A DNA stretch of 64,000 bases from Phycicoccus duodecadis (GCF_002846495.1 NZ_PJNE01000001.1:1798001-1862000); one strand, 5' to 3'. Shown: positions 19,006 to 30,388, numbered from the stretch's first letter. Notes: generated by a model not told the origin, from the letters alone. Made by a program: numbers and translations.

Positions 19006-19854
19006 ATGTCGCTGCATCCCCCGGCGCCGACGGGCTTCGGCGAGACCGTCGACGCCTGGGCCCAGACCGTCCGCTCCGTCGTCGACCTCGGCCGCACCAT
19101 GCGGCCCGAGCACGCCGGCCTCGCCACCGACTGCCCCGGCTGGACCGTGTTCGACCAGGTGGCGCACGTGGCCGGCGCCGAGTCGGCCATCGCGGGCGAC
19201 CCCGTGCCCGACGTCGACGTGAGCCATCTCGCCCACGTCCGCCACGACTTCGGGGCCCGGATGGAGCGGCTCGTCGAGGCGCGCCGCGGGCGCCCCCTGC
19301 CGGACCTCCTCGAAGAGCTCGAGTGGCGCCTCGACGAGCGCCTCCATGCCTACCGCGCCGACGACGTGACGGGCGAGGAGGTGGTCGAGGGCCCCTTCGG
19401 CCCGACCCCCCTCGTCGACCTCGTCGCCCTGCGTACCTTCGACGTCTGGATGCACGAGCAGGACCTGCGCGAGGCCCTCGAGCGTCCCGGCGGCCTCGAC
19501 ACCCCCGCCGCCGCGCAGAGCGTGGCGCGCCTGTTCGCGGTGTTCCCGCGCATCGTCGCGCGCACCGCCGCGATCGAGCCCGGGAACGCCGTGGTCCTCG
19601 ACCTCACCGGCCCCACCGTCGGCCGTACCGGCGCCCGGGTCGAGGACCACGACGGCGCGGCCGTGGGCATCCCGCTGTTCACCGGCGACGCCGACGAGCA
19701 CGCCGACGTCGTCACCACGTCGCTGGCGATGTCGACCCGGGTGGCGATGCGCCTGGCCGGGGGCCGCCGGTCCCCCGACGACCTGCCCGTCACCGCCACC
19801 GGCGACGAGGGCGTCGCGCACCGCGTCCTGGCCGCCCTGGTCATCACCCCGTGA
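19006..19854 (+). CDS. Maleylpyruvate isomerase/DinB-family, mycothiol-dependent type protein
   Basis: This 282-residue protein has the MDMPI-N (DinB-like) helical bundle, with the typical text DCPGWTVFDQVAHVAGAES and a later FDVWMHEQDLREAL that brings conserved His residues for metal binding. A C-terminal sterol-carrier-like region follows (VVTTSLAMSTRVAMRLAGGR). Members use mycothiol, the actinobacterial thiol, or are of unknown chemistry. The ATG at 19006 is preceded by a leaderless-type promoter. The SRPBCC gene starts ten bases after its stop, so the two are probably co-transcribed. Confidence 0.85.
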   Translation: MSLHPPAPTGFGETVDAWAQTVRSVVDLGRTMRPEHAGLATDCPGWTVFDQVAHVAGAESAIAGDPVPDVDVSHLAHVRHDFGARMERLVEARRGRPLPDLLEELEWRLDERLHAYRADDVTGEEVVEGPFGPTPLVDLVALRTFDVWMHEQDLREALERPGGLDTPAAAQSVARLFAVFPRIVARTAAIEPGNAVVLDLTGPTVGRTGARVEDHDGAAVGIPLFTGDADEHADVVTTSLAMSTRVAMRLAGGRRSPDDLPVTATGDEGVAHRVLAALVITP

Positions 19855-19864
19855 CGCGGCCGCG

Positions 19865-20341
19865 ATGACCAGCTTCTCGACCTCCACCCGCTCGGCCGCC
19901 ACCGTGACCGCCTCCCCGGAGGCGGTGTGGGCCGCCATCACCGACCCCGACCAGGTCGCCCGGATGACGCCGTTCCTCTCGAAGGTCACCCCCTGCGGCG
20001 AGCACTGGGTGTGGGAGATGACCAAGGTGCCGGTCCTCGGCGCGAGCTTCTCGTTCACCTTCACCGAGCGGATGACCTTCGACGAGCCCCATCGGATGGA
20101 GTTCGTGCACGACCCCGCGGCCGCCACCAAGGAGGAGTCCGCCGGGGTCGAGGGCTGGTACGCCCTGACGCCCCGCGGCGAGGGCACCCGCCTCGAGACG
20201 TCGATGGCGATCACGGTCGACCTCCCCTTCCCGGGGCTCACGCGGCCCGCGGTCAGCGCGGCCATGAAGGGCGTGGTGACCGTGATGGGCCAGCGCTTCG
20301 CGCAGAACCTGCTGCACCACCTCGGCGCCCGCAGCGCCTGA
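19865..20341 (+). CDS. SRPBCC (START-like) family protein
   Basis: This 158-residue protein has the beta-rich hydrophobic-pocket fold. It opens with a strand, then ASPEAVWAAITDPDQVARMTPFL, the typical polyketide-cyclase/SRPBCC beginning, and ends in a long amphipathic helix (AAMKGVVTVMGQRFAQNLLHHL). Ligand and role are unknown. It follows the MDMPI-family gene at ten bases and precedes the MarR regulator. Confidence 0.85.
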   Translation: MTSFSTSTRSAATVTASPEAVWAAITDPDQVARMTPFLSKVTPCGEHWVWEMTKVPVLGASFSFTFTERMTFDEPHRMEFVHDPAAATKEESAGVEGWYALTPRGEGTRLETSMAITVDLPFPGLTRPAVSAAMKGVVTVMGQRFAQNLLHHLGARSA

Positions 20342-20386
20342 GGACGGGTCACCCCAACCTTCGACAGCGGCGTCGGCCTCCGCCGG

Positions 20387-20413
20387 TTTAGTTGTATGCT
20401 GCACGCAAGTTTA
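20387..20413. promoter_or_regulatory. MarR-type operator overlapping the promoter of the marR-efflux operon
   Basis: The imperfect dyad TTGTATGCTGCACGCAA (20392-20408) is flanked by TTTAG and GTTTA. The TTG...CAA ends are typical of MarR operators. TATGCT (20395-20400) would serve as the -10 box, so bound repressor would cover it. The MarR gene starts 20 bases after it, which suggests autoregulation. Confidence 0.55.
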
Positions 20414-20414
20414 G

Positions 20415-22808
<2,394 letters not shown>

Positions 22809-22838
22809 CCACCGGCGCGCCCGTCCCGCAGCACGCCC

Positions 22839-22875
22839 GAAGGACCCCGCCCTCATCCGGAGGGCGGGGTCCTTC
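22839..22875. terminator. Bidirectional terminator between convergent MFS genes
   Basis: Fifteen-base arms (22839-22853 and 22861-22875) pair perfectly around CATCCGG. It lies between the convergent DHA2 exporter and the 22897-24108 MFS gene and can serve both. Confidence 0.85.
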
Positions 22876-22896
22876 GCCGTCAGCGGCCGGTGACCG

Positions 22897-24108
22897 TCAG
22901 GCGGCGGAGGGCAGGCGGCGGGCCGCCTCGGCCCGGCCCAGCCCCCGGTAGCGCACCGCCACGATCGCGGCGGCCAGCGCGCCCGCGACGACCGGCACCA
23001 GGTAGGCCTGCTGGGGCCCGAACGTCTCGACCGCCCAGCCGGCGACGACCGAGCCGGCCGAGATGCCGATGAGGATGCCGGTGACCGCCACGGCCAGGCC
23101 CTCGGTCAGCAACCCCGCCGGCACCAGGCGCTGCGCCAGCGAGAGGCTGGTGATGAGCATCGGCGCCGTCGCCGAGCCGGCCACCAGCATCACGGCCGCG
23201 AGCTGCCAGGTGCTCTGCACGAACAGCGCGGGGATCTCGAGCACGACCATCGCGGTGGCGGCCAGCAGCAGGCGCCGGGTGAGGGTGGAGCGGACGGCCC
23301 GCGCGCCGACCACGATGCCGGCCACCGTCGAGCCGACCGCGAACAGCCCCAGCACCAGGCTCGAGAGGCTCTTGTCCCCCTGCGCGTCGGCGAAGGCCAC
23401 GGCGATGACCTCGTTGGCGCCGAAGATCATCCCGGTGAGCACCAGGGCCCCGGCGACGACCGCGAGCCCCGGCCGGCGGATGGCCAGGCCCGCGGGGCGG
23501 TCGGCGTGCGACACCACGGGGGGCTCGGTGGCGCGCGCCGAGAGGAAGCTGACGACCCCGACCGTGAAGAGCACCTCGGCCAGGATCAGGCCGGCCTCGG
23601 GGAACCACAGCGTCGAGACCAGCACGGCCAGCACCGGGCCGACGACGAACGAGGCCTCGTCGGCCACCTGCTCGAACGACATCGCGGTGTGCAGGCTGTC
23701 GGGGTCGTCGCGGAAGATGTGCGCCCAGCGGGCTCGCGACATCGGGCCGGGCTCGGGCAGGACGGCGCTCAGCCCGTAGAGCGCGAAGAGGGTCCACACC
23801 GGCGCGCCGAACCCGGAGACGAGGGCCACGCCCATCCCCGTCGTGGCCGAGAGGACCACGAACGGCAGCGCCACCTTCCGCTGCCCGTGCCGGTCGATGA
23901 GCCGGCCGAGCACCGGCCCGGCCACCGCCAGGACGGCCAGCCCGACGGCCGAGACCGCGCCGGCGAGCCCGTAGGAGCCCTGCCGGCTGCTGACCATGAC
24001 GACGACGGCGACACCGAACATCGCACCCCCGACCCGGGAGAACATGGTGCCGGCGATGAACGCCAGGGCGCCGGGGACGCGGAACAGGGGCAGGTAGGCC
24101 GACAGCAC
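22897..24108 (-). CDS. MFS transporter
   Basis: This 403-residue, probably 12-helix membrane protein starts at a GTG (24108). It begins YLPLFRVPGALAFIAGTMFSRVGGAMFG, a form common in actinobacterial MFS proteins of unknown substrate. A motif-A-like LGRLIDRHGQRKVAL lies between helices 2 and 3. It is not close in sequence to the other three MFS proteins in the window. It is separated from the upstream acyl-CoA dehydrogenase gene by a hairpin. Confidence 0.82.
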   Translation of the reverse strand: MLSAYLPLFRVPGALAFIAGTMFSRVGGAMFGVAVVVMVSSRQGSYGLAGAVSAVGLAVLAVAGPVLGRLIDRHGQRKVALPFVVLSATTGMGVALVSGFGAPVWTLFALYGLSAVLPEPGPMSRARWAHIFRDDPDSLHTAMSFEQVADEASFVVGPVLAVLVSTLWFPEAGLILAEVLFTVGVVSFLSARATEPPVVSHADRPAGLAIRRPGLAVVAGALVLTGMIFGANEVIAVAFADAQGDKSLSSLVLGLFAVGSTVAGIVVGARAVRSTLTRRLLLAATAMVVLEIPALFVQSTWQLAAVMLVAGSATAPMLITSLSLAQRLVPAGLLTEGLAVAVTGILIGISAGSVVAGWAVETFGPQQAYLVPVVAGALAAAIVAVRYRGLGRAEAARRLPSAA

Positions 24109-24131
24109 GGGGAGGCTCGCTCATCGAGAAA

Positions 24132-24159
24132 CCGCCGGGCACCCGAACGGGCCCGGCGG
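24132..24159. terminator. GC-rich hairpin between the acyl-CoA dehydrogenase and MFS genes
   Basis: The arms CCGCCGGGC and GCCCGGCGG are perfect complements around a ten-base loop. It lies 79 bases after the acyl-CoA dehydrogenase stop on the minus strand and probably ends that transcript. Confidence 0.5.
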
Positions 24160-24237
24160 TGGGAGGGACGGAGGATCTCCTCCATCATCCTCCGCGGGCG
24201 GGCGCCCGCCAAACGAACTGCCGCGGGCCCGCCGGCC

Positions 24238-25440
24238 TCAGCGGAAGGCCGACTCCCCCGTGAGGGTCTGGCCGATGACCAGGGTGTGCATCTCGACGGT
24301 GCCCTCGTAGGTGAGCACCGACTCGAGGTTGTTGGCGTGCCGCATCACGGGGTACTCACCGCTGATGCCGTTGCCGCCGAGGATGGTGCGGGCCGTGCGG
24401 CAGATCTCGATGGCCTTGGTGACGTTGTTGTACTTGCCGACCGACACCTGCTCGGGGCGCAGGCCGACCGTGTCCTTGCGGCGGCCGAGGTGCAGGGCCA
24501 GCAGCCGCCCCAGCTGGAGCTCGGTCGACATGTGCGCGAGCTTGGCCTGGGTCAGCTGGAAGCCGGCGATGGGCCGGTCGAACTGGGTCCGCTCCATCGA
24601 GTAGCGCCGGGCGGCGTCGAGGGCGGTGCGGGCCGCGCCCAGGCATCCCCAGACGATGCCGTAGCGCGCCTCCGAGAGGCAGGACAGCGGGCCCTTGAGC
24701 CCCGTGACGTCGGGCAGGACGGCCCCGGCCGGCAGGCGCACCCCGGCCAGGCTGAGCTCGGCCGTGACCGAGGCCCGCAGCGACATCTTGTTCTTCAGCT
24801 CGTGGGCCTCGAAGCCGGGGGTGTCGGTGGGGACGACGAAGCCGCGGATGCCGCCGTTCTCCTCGCCGGCGTTGGCCCAGACGACGGCCACATCGGCGAT
24901 CGAGCCGTTGGTGATCCACATCTTGGAGCCGTCGAGCACCCAGTCGTCGCCGTCGCGGCGGGCCCGGGTGCGCATCGAGCCGGGATCGGAGCCGTGGTCG
25001 GGCTCGGTCAGGCCGAAGCAGCCGATGGCCTCGCCGGCCGCCATCCTCGGCAGCCACTCCTGCTTCTGCTCCTCGCTGCCGAACGCGTGGATGGCGTACA
25101 TCGCGAGGCTGCCCTGCACCGACACCAGCGAGCGGATGCCCGAGTCGCTGGCCTCGAGCTCGAGGCACGCCAGCCCGTAGTCGACCGCGGACATCCCGGC
25201 GCAGCCGTAGCCCTCGAGGTGCATCCCGAGCAGGCCGACCTTGCCGAACTCCTTCGCGAGCTCGCGCGCGACGGGCAGGTCGCCCTGCTCGTACCACTGC
25301 ACGACGTGGGGCTCGACGAGGTCGTCGCACACCTGGCGCACGGTGGCGCGGATCGCGCGCTCCTCGTCGGTGAGCATCGAGTCGACGTCGATGATGTCGA
25401 GCGGATCGGAGGGGCGCTTCGGCATCGTCGACGAGCTCAT
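24238..25440 (-). CDS. Acyl-CoA dehydrogenase, glutaryl-CoA dehydrogenase type
   Basis: This 400-residue flavoenzyme has the closest resemblance to glutaryl-CoA dehydrogenases, which oxidise and decarboxylate glutaryl-CoA to crotonyl-CoA in lysine and tryptophan breakdown. Diagnostic text is GCFGLTEPDHGSDPGSM in the FAD region and the catalytic Glu at about 379 in NLESVLTYEGTVEMHTLVIG. An Arg for the glutaryl carboxylate is plausible, but I did not place it with certainty, so another acyl substrate is possible. The ATG at 25440 is used; CATGAT seven bases upstream could be the -10 box of a leaderless mRNA. It is divergent from an EamA transporter. Confidence 0.85.
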   Translation of the reverse strand: MSSSTMPKRPSDPLDIIDVDSMLTDEERAIRATVRQVCDDLVEPHVVQWYEQGDLPVARELAKEFGKVGLLGMHLEGYGCAGMSAVDYGLACLELEASDSGIRSLVSVQGSLAMYAIHAFGSEEQKQEWLPRMAAGEAIGCFGLTEPDHGSDPGSMRTRARRDGDDWVLDGSKMWITNGSIADVAVVWANAGEENGGIRGFVVPTDTPGFEAHELKNKMSLRASVTAELSLAGVRLPAGAVLPDVTGLKGPLSCLSEARYGIVWGCLGAARTALDAARRYSMERTQFDRPIAGFQLTQAKLAHMSTELQLGRLLALHLGRRKDTVGLRPEQVSVGKYNNVTKAIEICRTARTILGGNGISGEYPVMRHANNLESVLTYEGTVEMHTLVIGQTLTGESAFR

Positions 25441-25500
25441 GAGGGCCATCATGCCCTTGACGGCGGGAACACGACGAGCGAAGGGCGGGTTGGGGCGGGC

Positions 25501-26457
25501 ATGGTCTCGACGACGAGCACGGCGAGCACGACAGCCCCTGCCCACGGTGCGCTCCCCCTGCTCCCGGCCGTCGCGTTCGTCGTGGTCTGGTGCTCGGGCT
25601 ACATCGCGGGGCCGGCCGGGGTGCGGGCCATCGACCCGTTCACGGTCCTGACCCTGCGCTTCCTCCTCGCCAGTGTCGTGATGGCCGGGCTGGCGCGCTG
25701 GCTGCGCGGGCCGCTGCGCATCCCCGGGCCGGTGCTGCGCCGCATCGCGCTGGTCGGCCTGATGATGAACGGCGTCGTCTTCGCGCTGATGTACCTCGCG
25801 TTCGCCGAGGGGATGGGGGCCACGCTCGGCGCGCTGCTGCACTCGCTGAGCCCGGTGCTGACCGCGCTGCTGGCCGGCGTGGTGCTCGGCGAGCGGCTGA
25901 CCCGGCTCCAGGTGCTGGGGTTCGTGCTGGGGGTGGTGGGGGTGCTGGTGGTGCTGGGGCCCGACGTCGACCAGGCGGGCGGGCCGCTGGGCGTCGTGCT
26001 GGGATTGCTGAGCCTGGTCGGGCTGAGCCTCGGGACGCTGGGGCAGCGGTGGTACGCCGCCGACGAGCGCCACGAGGCCCCCGACCCGCTGTGGGCCGCC
26101 ACCGTGCAGTTCGCCGTGTGCGTGCCGCCGCTGGCCGTGCTGGCCCTGGCGCTCGAGGGCGTGCGCACGGTGCACGACCCGCTGCCCGGGGCCCTGGCCG
26201 TGCTGTGGATGGCCCTGGTCAACTCCGTGGCGGGGCTGTTGCTGCTGGGGCTGCTGGTCCGGCGGGGCGGGGCCGGGGCGTCGGCGAGCCTGTTCTTCGT
26301 CTGCCCGCCGGTGACGGCCCTGATGGCGTGGGCCGCGTTCGGCGACACCCTCGACGCGCGCGAGGTGGTCGGCATCGTCGTGGCCGTGGTCGGCGTGGCC
26401 ATCGCGACGGGGGTGTTCCGGCGGTCTCCTGCTCTGCCCCTCCCCGAACGTGTGTGA
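25501..26457 (+). CDS. EamA/DMT family transporter
   Basis: This 318-residue, ten-helix membrane protein has two EamA repeats (about 17-145 and 160-305). It begins AVAFVVVWCSGYIAGPAGVRAIDPFTVLTLRF, characteristic of RhaT/YdcZ-like metabolite exporters. The second repeat ends SLFFVCPPVTALMAWAAFGD. The substrate is unknown. The ATG at 25501 fits; the long open frame upstream overlaps the dehydrogenase gene and is not coding. Its TGA (26455-26457) lies inside the left arm of a perfect hairpin. Confidence 0.85.
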   Translation: MVSTTSTASTTAPAHGALPLLPAVAFVVVWCSGYIAGPAGVRAIDPFTVLTLRFLLASVVMAGLARWLRGPLRIPGPVLRRIALVGLMMNGVVFALMYLAFAEGMGATLGALLHSLSPVLTALLAGVVLGERLTRLQVLGFVLGVVGVLVVLGPDVDQAGGPLGVVLGLLSLVGLSLGTLGQRWYAADERHEAPDPLWAATVQFAVCVPPLAVLALALEGVRTVHDPLPGALAVLWMALVNSVAGLLLLGLLVRRGGAGASASLFFVCPPVTALMAWAAFGDTLDAREVVGIVVAVVGVAIATGVFRRSPALPLPERV

Positions 26458-26493
26458 AGAACGTCGACATAGCGACGTTCTTCACACACGTTC
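26446..26493. terminator. Perfect 21-base-arm hairpin overlapping the stop of the EamA gene
   Basis: The arms 26446-26466 and 26473-26493 are fully complementary around ACATAG. The last codons and stop of the EamA transporter lie in the left arm. The right arm ends 23 bases from the stop of the convergent gene. It probably terminates both directions. Confidence 0.8.
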
Positions 26494-26515
26494 CGGGTGG
26501 CTCCGGGGGGTGGGT

Positions 26516-27976
26516 TCAGCGGGCGGATGCGCCGCCGAGCAGGGCCGCCAGGCCGAGGGCGCTACGGGGGGCGTAGGCGCACCGCCACAGCCCCCCGTGG
26601 GCGGCCGCCTGCGCCTCGTCCTGCCACGGGTGGTCCTGCGCGGCCGGGCGCGCCATCAGGTCGTGCACCAGCAGCGCGGCCATCAGGGTGTTGGCGGTGC
26701 CGGGCTCGAAGACCTCGACGCCGAAGCGGTGGGCCCCCGAGTAGGCCGCGGCCAGGGCGCGGTTCCTGACCACCGAGCGGGTGCGGGTGGGCGGGGCCAC
26801 CTTGAACGACACCGTCGCGCCGGACGCCCGGGCCGTCGTGGCGCGCCAGCGCTGGATGCGCTTGGCCAGCAGGTAGTTCGGGCCCTGTTGGAGCACGACC
26901 GAGTCGTTGATGCCGGGGTCGACGCCGGGCACGTAGTTGCGGCGCAGCAGGCGGCCCCCCGACAGCGTGCGCAGCGGGACCCGTAGCACCTTCGAGGTAC
27001 GGCGCTGCGCGTAGTTCTCGGTGGCGGCGGCCACGGCCTCGGCCGGGACGGCGAACACGTCGGTGGGGGTCGCGAGGAACGACAGCGCGGTGTCGGTGCG
27101 GTGGCGGCGCACCTCGTCGGTGAGGGCGTCGACCGCGGTGCTGACCCGCACGTTGGTGGCGCCGTCGGCGTACACGTAGTTGCCGAGGACGAGCGGCCCG
27201 TCGAGGCCGCCGACCCACGAGGTCGCCAGCGGCAGGTCGTGCAGCAGGTCAAGGCCGGCCCGCTGGGCGAGGTCGCCGTCGCCCACCGCCACCGGCAGGA
27301 CCAGGCGGCCGGCCAGGTCGCGGGTGTCGTCGAGGAGGCGCGACCACAGGTCGGGGCGGGGGAGGTCGACGGCGGCCACCGTGGCTCCCCACCGCAGCAG
27401 CGAGCGCAGCGGCCCCATCTCGGCGGCCGCGCCGAGCACCACCACGGTGCGGCCCTCGAGACGCAGCCACTCGGGGTTCTCGAGGACGGCCGTGACGGCC
27501 TCGCGCAGGGCGGGCTCGACGATGCCGCCCGCGACCCAGGCGTCGAGCCGGCGGCGCAGGTCGTCACCGGCCAGACGCCGCCCCTGGTAGGGGATGGTCA
27601 GCGCGGTGTCGGGCTCGGCGCCCCCGGCGAGCACCTCGTACGTGTGTGTGGGGTGCGGCGCCCCGGCGGCGCCGGCCACGGCGGCCGAGAGGGGGAGGTC
27701 GTCGCCGCCGCCAGGGCTCCACCGCATCCGGTCGTGGACGGAGGCGAGGCCGGCCTCGGCGATGGACCGCGCGTCGCCGTAGCTGGGGAGGCCGGCCTCG
27801 ACCAGGCGGCGGAAGTGGCCGAGATAGCCACTGCGCCAGTTGGTCTCGCGCGCGGCCGCGGCCGAACCCACGGGGTCGACCGGGAGCAGGGCGTCGGCCA
27901 CGACCGCCCGGCCGGTGGCGGAGGTCGAGCGGCGCCCCCCGACCTCAGGGAAGACGACCCCGCGCTCCCCGGCCAT
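26516..27976 (-). CDS. Uncharacterised protein with a Rossmann-like segment, last gene of the bkd operon
   Basis: This 486-residue protein belongs to no family I recognise. A central stretch at about 177-206 (TVVVLGAAAEMGPL... WGATVAAVDLPRPD) has the beta-Gly-rich-loop-helix-beta-Asp layout of an NAD(P)-binding Rossmann fold. Upstream, residues 107-165 hold PHPTHTYEVLAGG and a basic helix. Downstream is TYENYAQRRTSKVLRVPLRTL-like and NYVPGVDPGINDSVVLQQGPNYLLAKRIQRWRA text, which is soluble. It starts three bases after the E2 stop, so it is transcribed with the branched-chain 2-oxoacid dehydrogenase. A link to that pathway is only inferred from position. Confidence 0.7.
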   Translation of the reverse strand: MAGERGVVFPEVGGRRSTSATGRAVVADALLPVDPVGSAAAARETNWRSGYLGHFRRLVEAGLPSYGDARSIAEAGLASVHDRMRWSPGGGDDLPLSAAVAGAAGAPHPTHTYEVLAGGAEPDTALTIPYQGRRLAGDDLRRRLDAWVAGGIVEPALREAVTAVLENPEWLRLEGRTVVVLGAAAEMGPLRSLLRWGATVAAVDLPRPDLWSRLLDDTRDLAGRLVLPVAVGDGDLAQRAGLDLLHDLPLATSWVGGLDGPLVLGNYVYADGATNVRVSTAVDALTDEVRRHRTDTALSFLATPTDVFAVPAEAVAAATENYAQRRTSKVLRVPLRTLSGGRLLRRNYVPGVDPGINDSVVLQQGPNYLLAKRIQRWRATTARASGATVSFKVAPPTRTRSVVRNRALAAAYSGAHRFGVEVFEPGTANTLMAALLVHDLMARPAAQDHPWQDEAQAAAHGGLWRCAYAPRSALGLAALLGGASAR

Positions 27977-27979
27977 CCG

Positions 27980-29395
27980 TCAGCCCCAGACCAGGCCGCG
28001 GGCCGGGTCGGCCAGGACGGCGGCGACGTCGGCGAGGAAACGGGAGCCGAGCTCGCCGTCGACGAGGCGGTGGTCGAAGCTCAGCGCCAGCGTGGTGACC
28101 CAGCGGGGCTCGATGCGCTCGTCGGCGCCGGTGCCCACGACCCACGGGCGGCGGGTCACCGAGCCGAACGCCAGGATGGCCGCCTCGCCCGGGTTGAGGA
28201 TCGGGGTGCCCGCGTCGACCCCGAAGACGCCGACGTTGGTGATGGTGATGGTGCCGCCGGCCATGTCGGCCGGCGGGGTGCGTCCCTCGCGGGCGGTGGC
28301 GGTGAGGGCGCCGATCGCCTCGGCGAGCTCGCGCATCGTCATCCGGTCGGCCGCCTTGACGTTGGGCACGACCAGCCCGCGCGGGGTGGCGGCGGCGATG
28401 CCGAGGTTGACGTCGTGCTTGAGCACGATCTCCTGGGCCGCCTCGTCCCAGCTGGCGTTGATGTCGGGGTGGCGGCGGGCGACGACGCACATCGCCTTGG
28501 CCAGCACCAGCAGCGGGGTGACCTTGACGTCGCGGAACTCCTTGTCGCGCTTGAGCTTCTCGACGAGGTCCATGGTGGCGGTGACGTCGACGGTGACCCA
28601 CTCGGTGACGTGCGGTGCGGTGAAGGCCGAGGCCACCATTGCCTGGGCCGTCATCCTGCGCACCCCCTTGACCGGGATGCGGGTCTCCCCACCGGCAGCG
28701 GGGCCCGGGGCCGGGGCGCCGGTGCCGCCGGCAGCGGCGGCCTCGACGTCGCTGCGGGTGACGATGCCGCCCTCACCGGTGGGGGTGACGGCGGACAGGT
28801 CGACCCCGAGGTCCTTGGCCAGCTTGCGCACCGGGGGCTTGGCCAGGGGGCGCCCGCTGGCGGCCCCGGGGGACGACGGCTCCGGTCCCTGACGTGACCC
28901 GTCCGACGGTCCGGGGACGGGGGCCGGGGTCGGCTCGGGGGTGCGTTCGCCCTTGCGGGGGCGGCGCTTGGCCTCGGTCTGCTTCACGCCGTAGCCGACG
29001 AGCACGGCGGTGCGCCCGGTGGACGTCGTGCCGCCGATCAGCCCCTCGGCGATCTCGGCCTCGGGCGCGGCGGCGGGGGCCCCCGGCGCCTCCTGAGACC
29101 TGACGGTCGACTCGGGGACGGGGGTGGCGGCCGCGGGGGCGGAAGCGCCCCCGACGCCGTCGTCGATGGTGATGATCGGGGTGCCGACCTCGACGGTGTC
29201 GCCCTCGGCGACGTGCAGCGCCGAGACCGTGCCGGCGAACGGCACCGGCAGCTCGACCAGCGACTTGGCCGTCTCGATCTCGACGACGACGTCGTTGACC
29301 CTGACGGTGTCGCCGACGGCGACGTGCCAGGTGACGATGTCGGCCTCGGTCAGGCCTTCACCGGGGTCGGGGAGCTTGAACTCACGAAGAGCCAT
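27980..29395 (-). CDS. bkdC: Branched-chain 2-oxoacid dehydrogenase E2 (lipoamide acyltransferase)
   Basis: This is the core of the complex and transfers the acyl group from lipoamide to CoA. It has 471 residues. One lipoyl domain (1-80) has the lipoylated Lys44 in EIETAKSLVEL. A Pro/Ala-rich linker follows, then the peripheral-subunit-binding domain (about 183-220, PPVRKLAKDLGVDLSAV...). The catalytic domain has the active-site His442 and Asp446 in SFDHRLVDG. It lies 15 bases downstream of the E1 beta gene. The E3 (lipoamide dehydrogenase) gene is not in the window. Confidence 0.93.
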   Translation of the reverse strand: MALREFKLPDPGEGLTEADIVTWHVAVGDTVRVNDVVVEIETAKSLVELPVPFAGTVSALHVAEGDTVEVGTPIITIDDGVGGASAPAAATPVPESTVRSQEAPGAPAAAPEAEIAEGLIGGTTSTGRTAVLVGYGVKQTEAKRRPRKGERTPEPTPAPVPGPSDGSRQGPEPSSPGAASGRPLAKPPVRKLAKDLGVDLSAVTPTGEGGIVTRSDVEAAAAGGTGAPAPGPAAGGETRIPVKGVRRMTAQAMVASAFTAPHVTEWVTVDVTATMDLVEKLKRDKEFRDVKVTPLLVLAKAMCVVARRHPDINASWDEAAQEIVLKHDVNLGIAAATPRGLVVPNVKAADRMTMRELAEAIGALTATAREGRTPPADMAGGTITITNVGVFGVDAGTPILNPGEAAILAFGSVTRRPWVVGTGADERIEPRWVTTLALSFDHRLVDGELGSRFLADVAAVLADPARGLVWG

Positions 29396-29410
29396 CTGCG
29401 GCAGGGCCTT

Positions 29411-30388
29411 TCAGTACGCGAGGGAGCGGTCGACGGCATCGAGGACCCGGTCGAGGTCGGGGAGGAACTCCTCCTCGACCCGGCTCGGCGGGTACGGCAC
29501 GTTGTAGCCGCCGACCCGCAGCACCGGGGCCTCGAGGTGGTGGAAGGCCTCCTCGGTGACCATGGCCGAGATCTCGGCGCCGAGGCCGAGGAAGGTCGAC
29601 GCCTCGTGGACCACCACGGCCCGCCCGGTCTTGCGCACCGACGCCAGCACGGCCTCGCCGTCGAGGGGCGAGAGCGAGCGCAGGTCGACGACCTCGAGCG
29701 ACCGGCCCTCCTCCTGGGCGGCCTCGGCCGCCTGGAGGCAGGTCTTGACCATGGGGCCGTAGGCGAAGAGCGACACGTCGGTGCCCTCGCGCAGCACCCG
29801 CGCGGTGCCGAGGGCGCCGTCCGGGCCGTCGCCGACCTCGCCCTTGTCCCAGTAGCGCCGTTTCGGCTCGTAGAACACCACCGGGTCGTCGCTGGCGATC
29901 GCCTGCTGGATCATCCAGTGCGCGTCGTGCGGGTTCGAACACGCCACGACCCGAAGGCCCGCGGTGTGCGCGAAGTAGGCCTCGTTGCTCTCGCTGTGGT
30001 GCTCGACGGCCCCGATGCCGCCGCCGAACGGGATGCGGATGACGAGCGGCATCGACACGTACCCCAGCGAGCGGGCGCGGAGCTTGGCGACCTGGCTGAC
30101 GATGTGGTCGAAGGCGGGGTAGACGAAGCCGTCGAACTGGATCTCGACGACCGGGCGGTAGCCCCGCAGCGCCATCCCGATGGCGGTGCCGAGGATGCCG
30201 GCCTCCGCGAGCGGGGTGTCGATGACGCGATCCTCGCCGAAGTCCTTCTGCAGGCCCTCGGTGACCCGGAAGACCCCGCCGAGCTTGCCGATGTCCTCGC
30301 CCATCAGGACGACCTTGGGGTCCCGCTCCATCGCGGCCCGCAGCCCCGAGGTGATGCCCTTGGCGAGCGTGAGCGTGGTGGCGGCCAT
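29411..30388 (-). CDS. bkdB: Branched-chain 2-oxoacid dehydrogenase E1 beta subunit
   Basis: This is the beta chain of the thiamine-diphosphate-dependent decarboxylase. It has 325 residues, with the transketolase pyrimidine-binding domain at about 5-180 (VLMGEDIGKLGGVFRVTEGL, DTPLAEAGILGTAIGMALRG) and the C-terminal domain at about 195-315. The ATG at 30388 overlaps the E1 alpha stop by one base (TGATG), so the two chains are translated together. The text fits the branched-chain subgroup better than pyruvate dehydrogenase (AFDHIVSQVAKLR). Confidence 0.93.
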   Translation of the reverse strand: MAATTLTLAKGITSGLRAAMERDPKVVLMGEDIGKLGGVFRVTEGLQKDFGEDRVIDTPLAEAGILGTAIGMALRGYRPVVEIQFDGFVYPAFDHIVSQVAKLRARSLGYVSMPLVIRIPFGGGIGAVEHHSESNEAYFAHTAGLRVVACSNPHDAHWMIQQAIASDDPVVFYEPKRRYWDKGEVGDGPDGALGTARVLREGTDVSLFAYGPMVKTCLQAAEAAQEEGRSLEVVDLRSLSPLDGEAVLASVRKTGRAVVVHEASTFLGLGAEISAMVTEEAFHHLEAPVLRVGGYNVPYPPSRVEEEFLPDLDRVLDAVDRSLAY

